From NCBI GenBank assembly GCA_934553255.1, contig CAKTEZ010000033.1, positions 1 through 14,515 on the forward strand: a stretch of 14,515 nt of DNA. The letters are read 5' to 3'. Position 1 is the first letter of the stretch, and every line of letters starts with the position of its first letter. Positions 14,145-14,515 of the stretch are shown here, piece by piece. This DNA comes from an uncultured Oscillospiraceae bacterium. GTDB taxonomy: Bacteria > Bacillota > Clostridia > Oscillospirales > Oscillospiraceae. The position numbers and the translations under genes were made by a program. The notes under the pieces were generated by a model. It was not told the DNA's origin. It ran no database searches and saw only the letters and a program-made list of their open reading frames with translations.

Positions 14145-14515
14145 TCAGGCTCTGGGCTTGCCGCAGTTGGAGCAGAACTTGCCTTTGTTGACGGCACCGC
14201 ATTCGCACTTCCACTCCGCCGCGGGCGCGGGCTTGCCGCAGTTGGAGCAGAACTTGCCTTTGTTGACGGCGCCGCATTCGCACTTCCACTCTGCGGCGGG
14301 CGCGGGCTTGCCGCAGCTCGAGCAGAACTTACCCGTGTTCTTCGCGCCGCATTCGCAGGTCCATTCATTCGCCGGAGCGGGGGCGGGCTTGCCGCAGTTC
14401 GCGCAGAATTTGCCCGTGTTGCCCGCCTGTCCGCACGCGCAGGTCCAGCCTGCCGCCGCGGGGGCCGCCTGCTGCTGCGCGCCCTGCTGATAGAGGGTGC
14501 CCATCTGCGCGCCTG
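14145..14515 (-). CDS. C-terminal part of a protein with four tandem zinc ribbons, probably YdjI/SPFH-like
   Basis: The frame is open to the right window edge, so only the last 122 residues are seen. An internal Met (14504) exists but the frame reads on upstream, and the Gln-rich linker (GTLYQQGAQQQ) looks like an inter-domain region. Four ribbons follow, each of form WxCxCGxxNxGKFCxxCGKP. The last two are almost identical (WKCECGAVNKGKFCSNCGKP). Proteins with an SPFH domain (YdjI family) in Clostridia often end in such ribbons, and the next genes match YdjG and YdjH, which supports the call. The SPFH part itself is outside the window, so this identification is an inference. Stop at 14145 is followed by the 14101-14122 hairpin. 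Confidence 0.65.
   Translation of the reverse strand, partial: GAQMGTLYQQGAQQQAAPAAAGWTCACGQAGNTGKFCANCGKPAPAPANEWTCECGAKNTGKFCSSCGKPAPAAEWKCECGAVNKGKFCSNCGKPAPAAEWKCECGAVNKGKFCSNCGKPRA
14154..14447 (-). repeat. Tandem zinc-ribbon coding repeats (75 and 81 bp units)
   Basis: The Cys-Gly-Lys-Pro ends recur at plus 14157, 14232, 14307 and 14388, giving unit offsets of 75, 75 and 81 bp. The first two units on the plus map differ by only a few third-position changes, for example GCACCG against GCGCCG, so the newest duplication is recent. Confidence 0.85.

Noticed and set aside
14154..14447. Regular 75-bp repeats considered as a CRISPR or other non-coding array
   Set aside because: Units keep one frame and encode CxC...CxxC zinc ribbons, with no unique spacers.

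Overview
The window is about 14.5 kb of GC-rich bacterial DNA with short gaps, strong AGGAGG-type ribosome sites, a SAM-I riboswitch, a collagen-like spore-surface-type protein and a YdjG/YdjH/YdjI-like gene set. This points to a spore-forming member of the Bacillota, most likely a high-GC gut Clostridia of the Oscillospiraceae type. The assignment rests on gene content and style and was not checked against a database. No rRNA, tRNA, insertion sequence, phage gene or CRISPR array was seen, so this looks like chromosomal core and near-core sequence rather than a mobile island.

Layout, left to right. (1) Positions 1-1920, minus strand: a two-gene unit of an unrecognised 263-residue protein followed by a PLP enzyme of the methionine gamma-lyase family, cut by the window edge. 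(2) 2047-2349, plus: a small two-helix membrane protein, divergent from that unit. (3) 2374-4083, minus: a collagen-like protein with 39 unbroken G-X-Y triplets, followed by a family 2 glycosyltransferase with a helical-repeat tail. This is a plausible spore-surface glycoprotein and its modifying enzyme. (4) 4264-5677, minus: metK with its own promoter, SAM-I riboswitch and terminator. (5) 5712-7294, plus: an isolated terminator, then a rhomboid-fold protein that lacks the catalytic Ser and His, tightly coupled to an HD-domain protein. (6) 7352-9929, minus: tmcAL (tRNA-Met cytidine acetate ligase), then a lipoprotein with DUF3298-like and possible IseA-like parts. (7) 10121-11320, plus: ackA from a near-consensus promoter. 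(8) 11383-14515, minus: the end of a protein with four zinc ribbons (probably YdjI/SPFH-like), a two-zinc-ribbon tail-anchored protein (YdjG-like), a TPM-domain membrane protein (YdjH-like) and a lipoprotein.

Transcription units are closed by long, often bidirectional hairpins (2361-2390, 4195-4235, 7295-7347, 11335-11383). At the glycosyltransferase and metK ends the stop codon lies in the tetraloop of a hairpin whose stem uses the last codons. Functional themes are methionine/SAM metabolism (gamma-lyase family, metK, riboswitch), acetate (ackA, and TmcAL which uses acetate), and the cell envelope (collagen/glycosyltransferase, pseudo-rhomboid, two lipoproteins, YdjGHI-like set).

The least explained pieces are the pseudo-rhomboid/HD pair, the glycosyltransferase that lacks a well-placed canonical start codon, the unknown partner of the gamma-lyase gene, and the extra lipoprotein in the YdjGHI-like operon.
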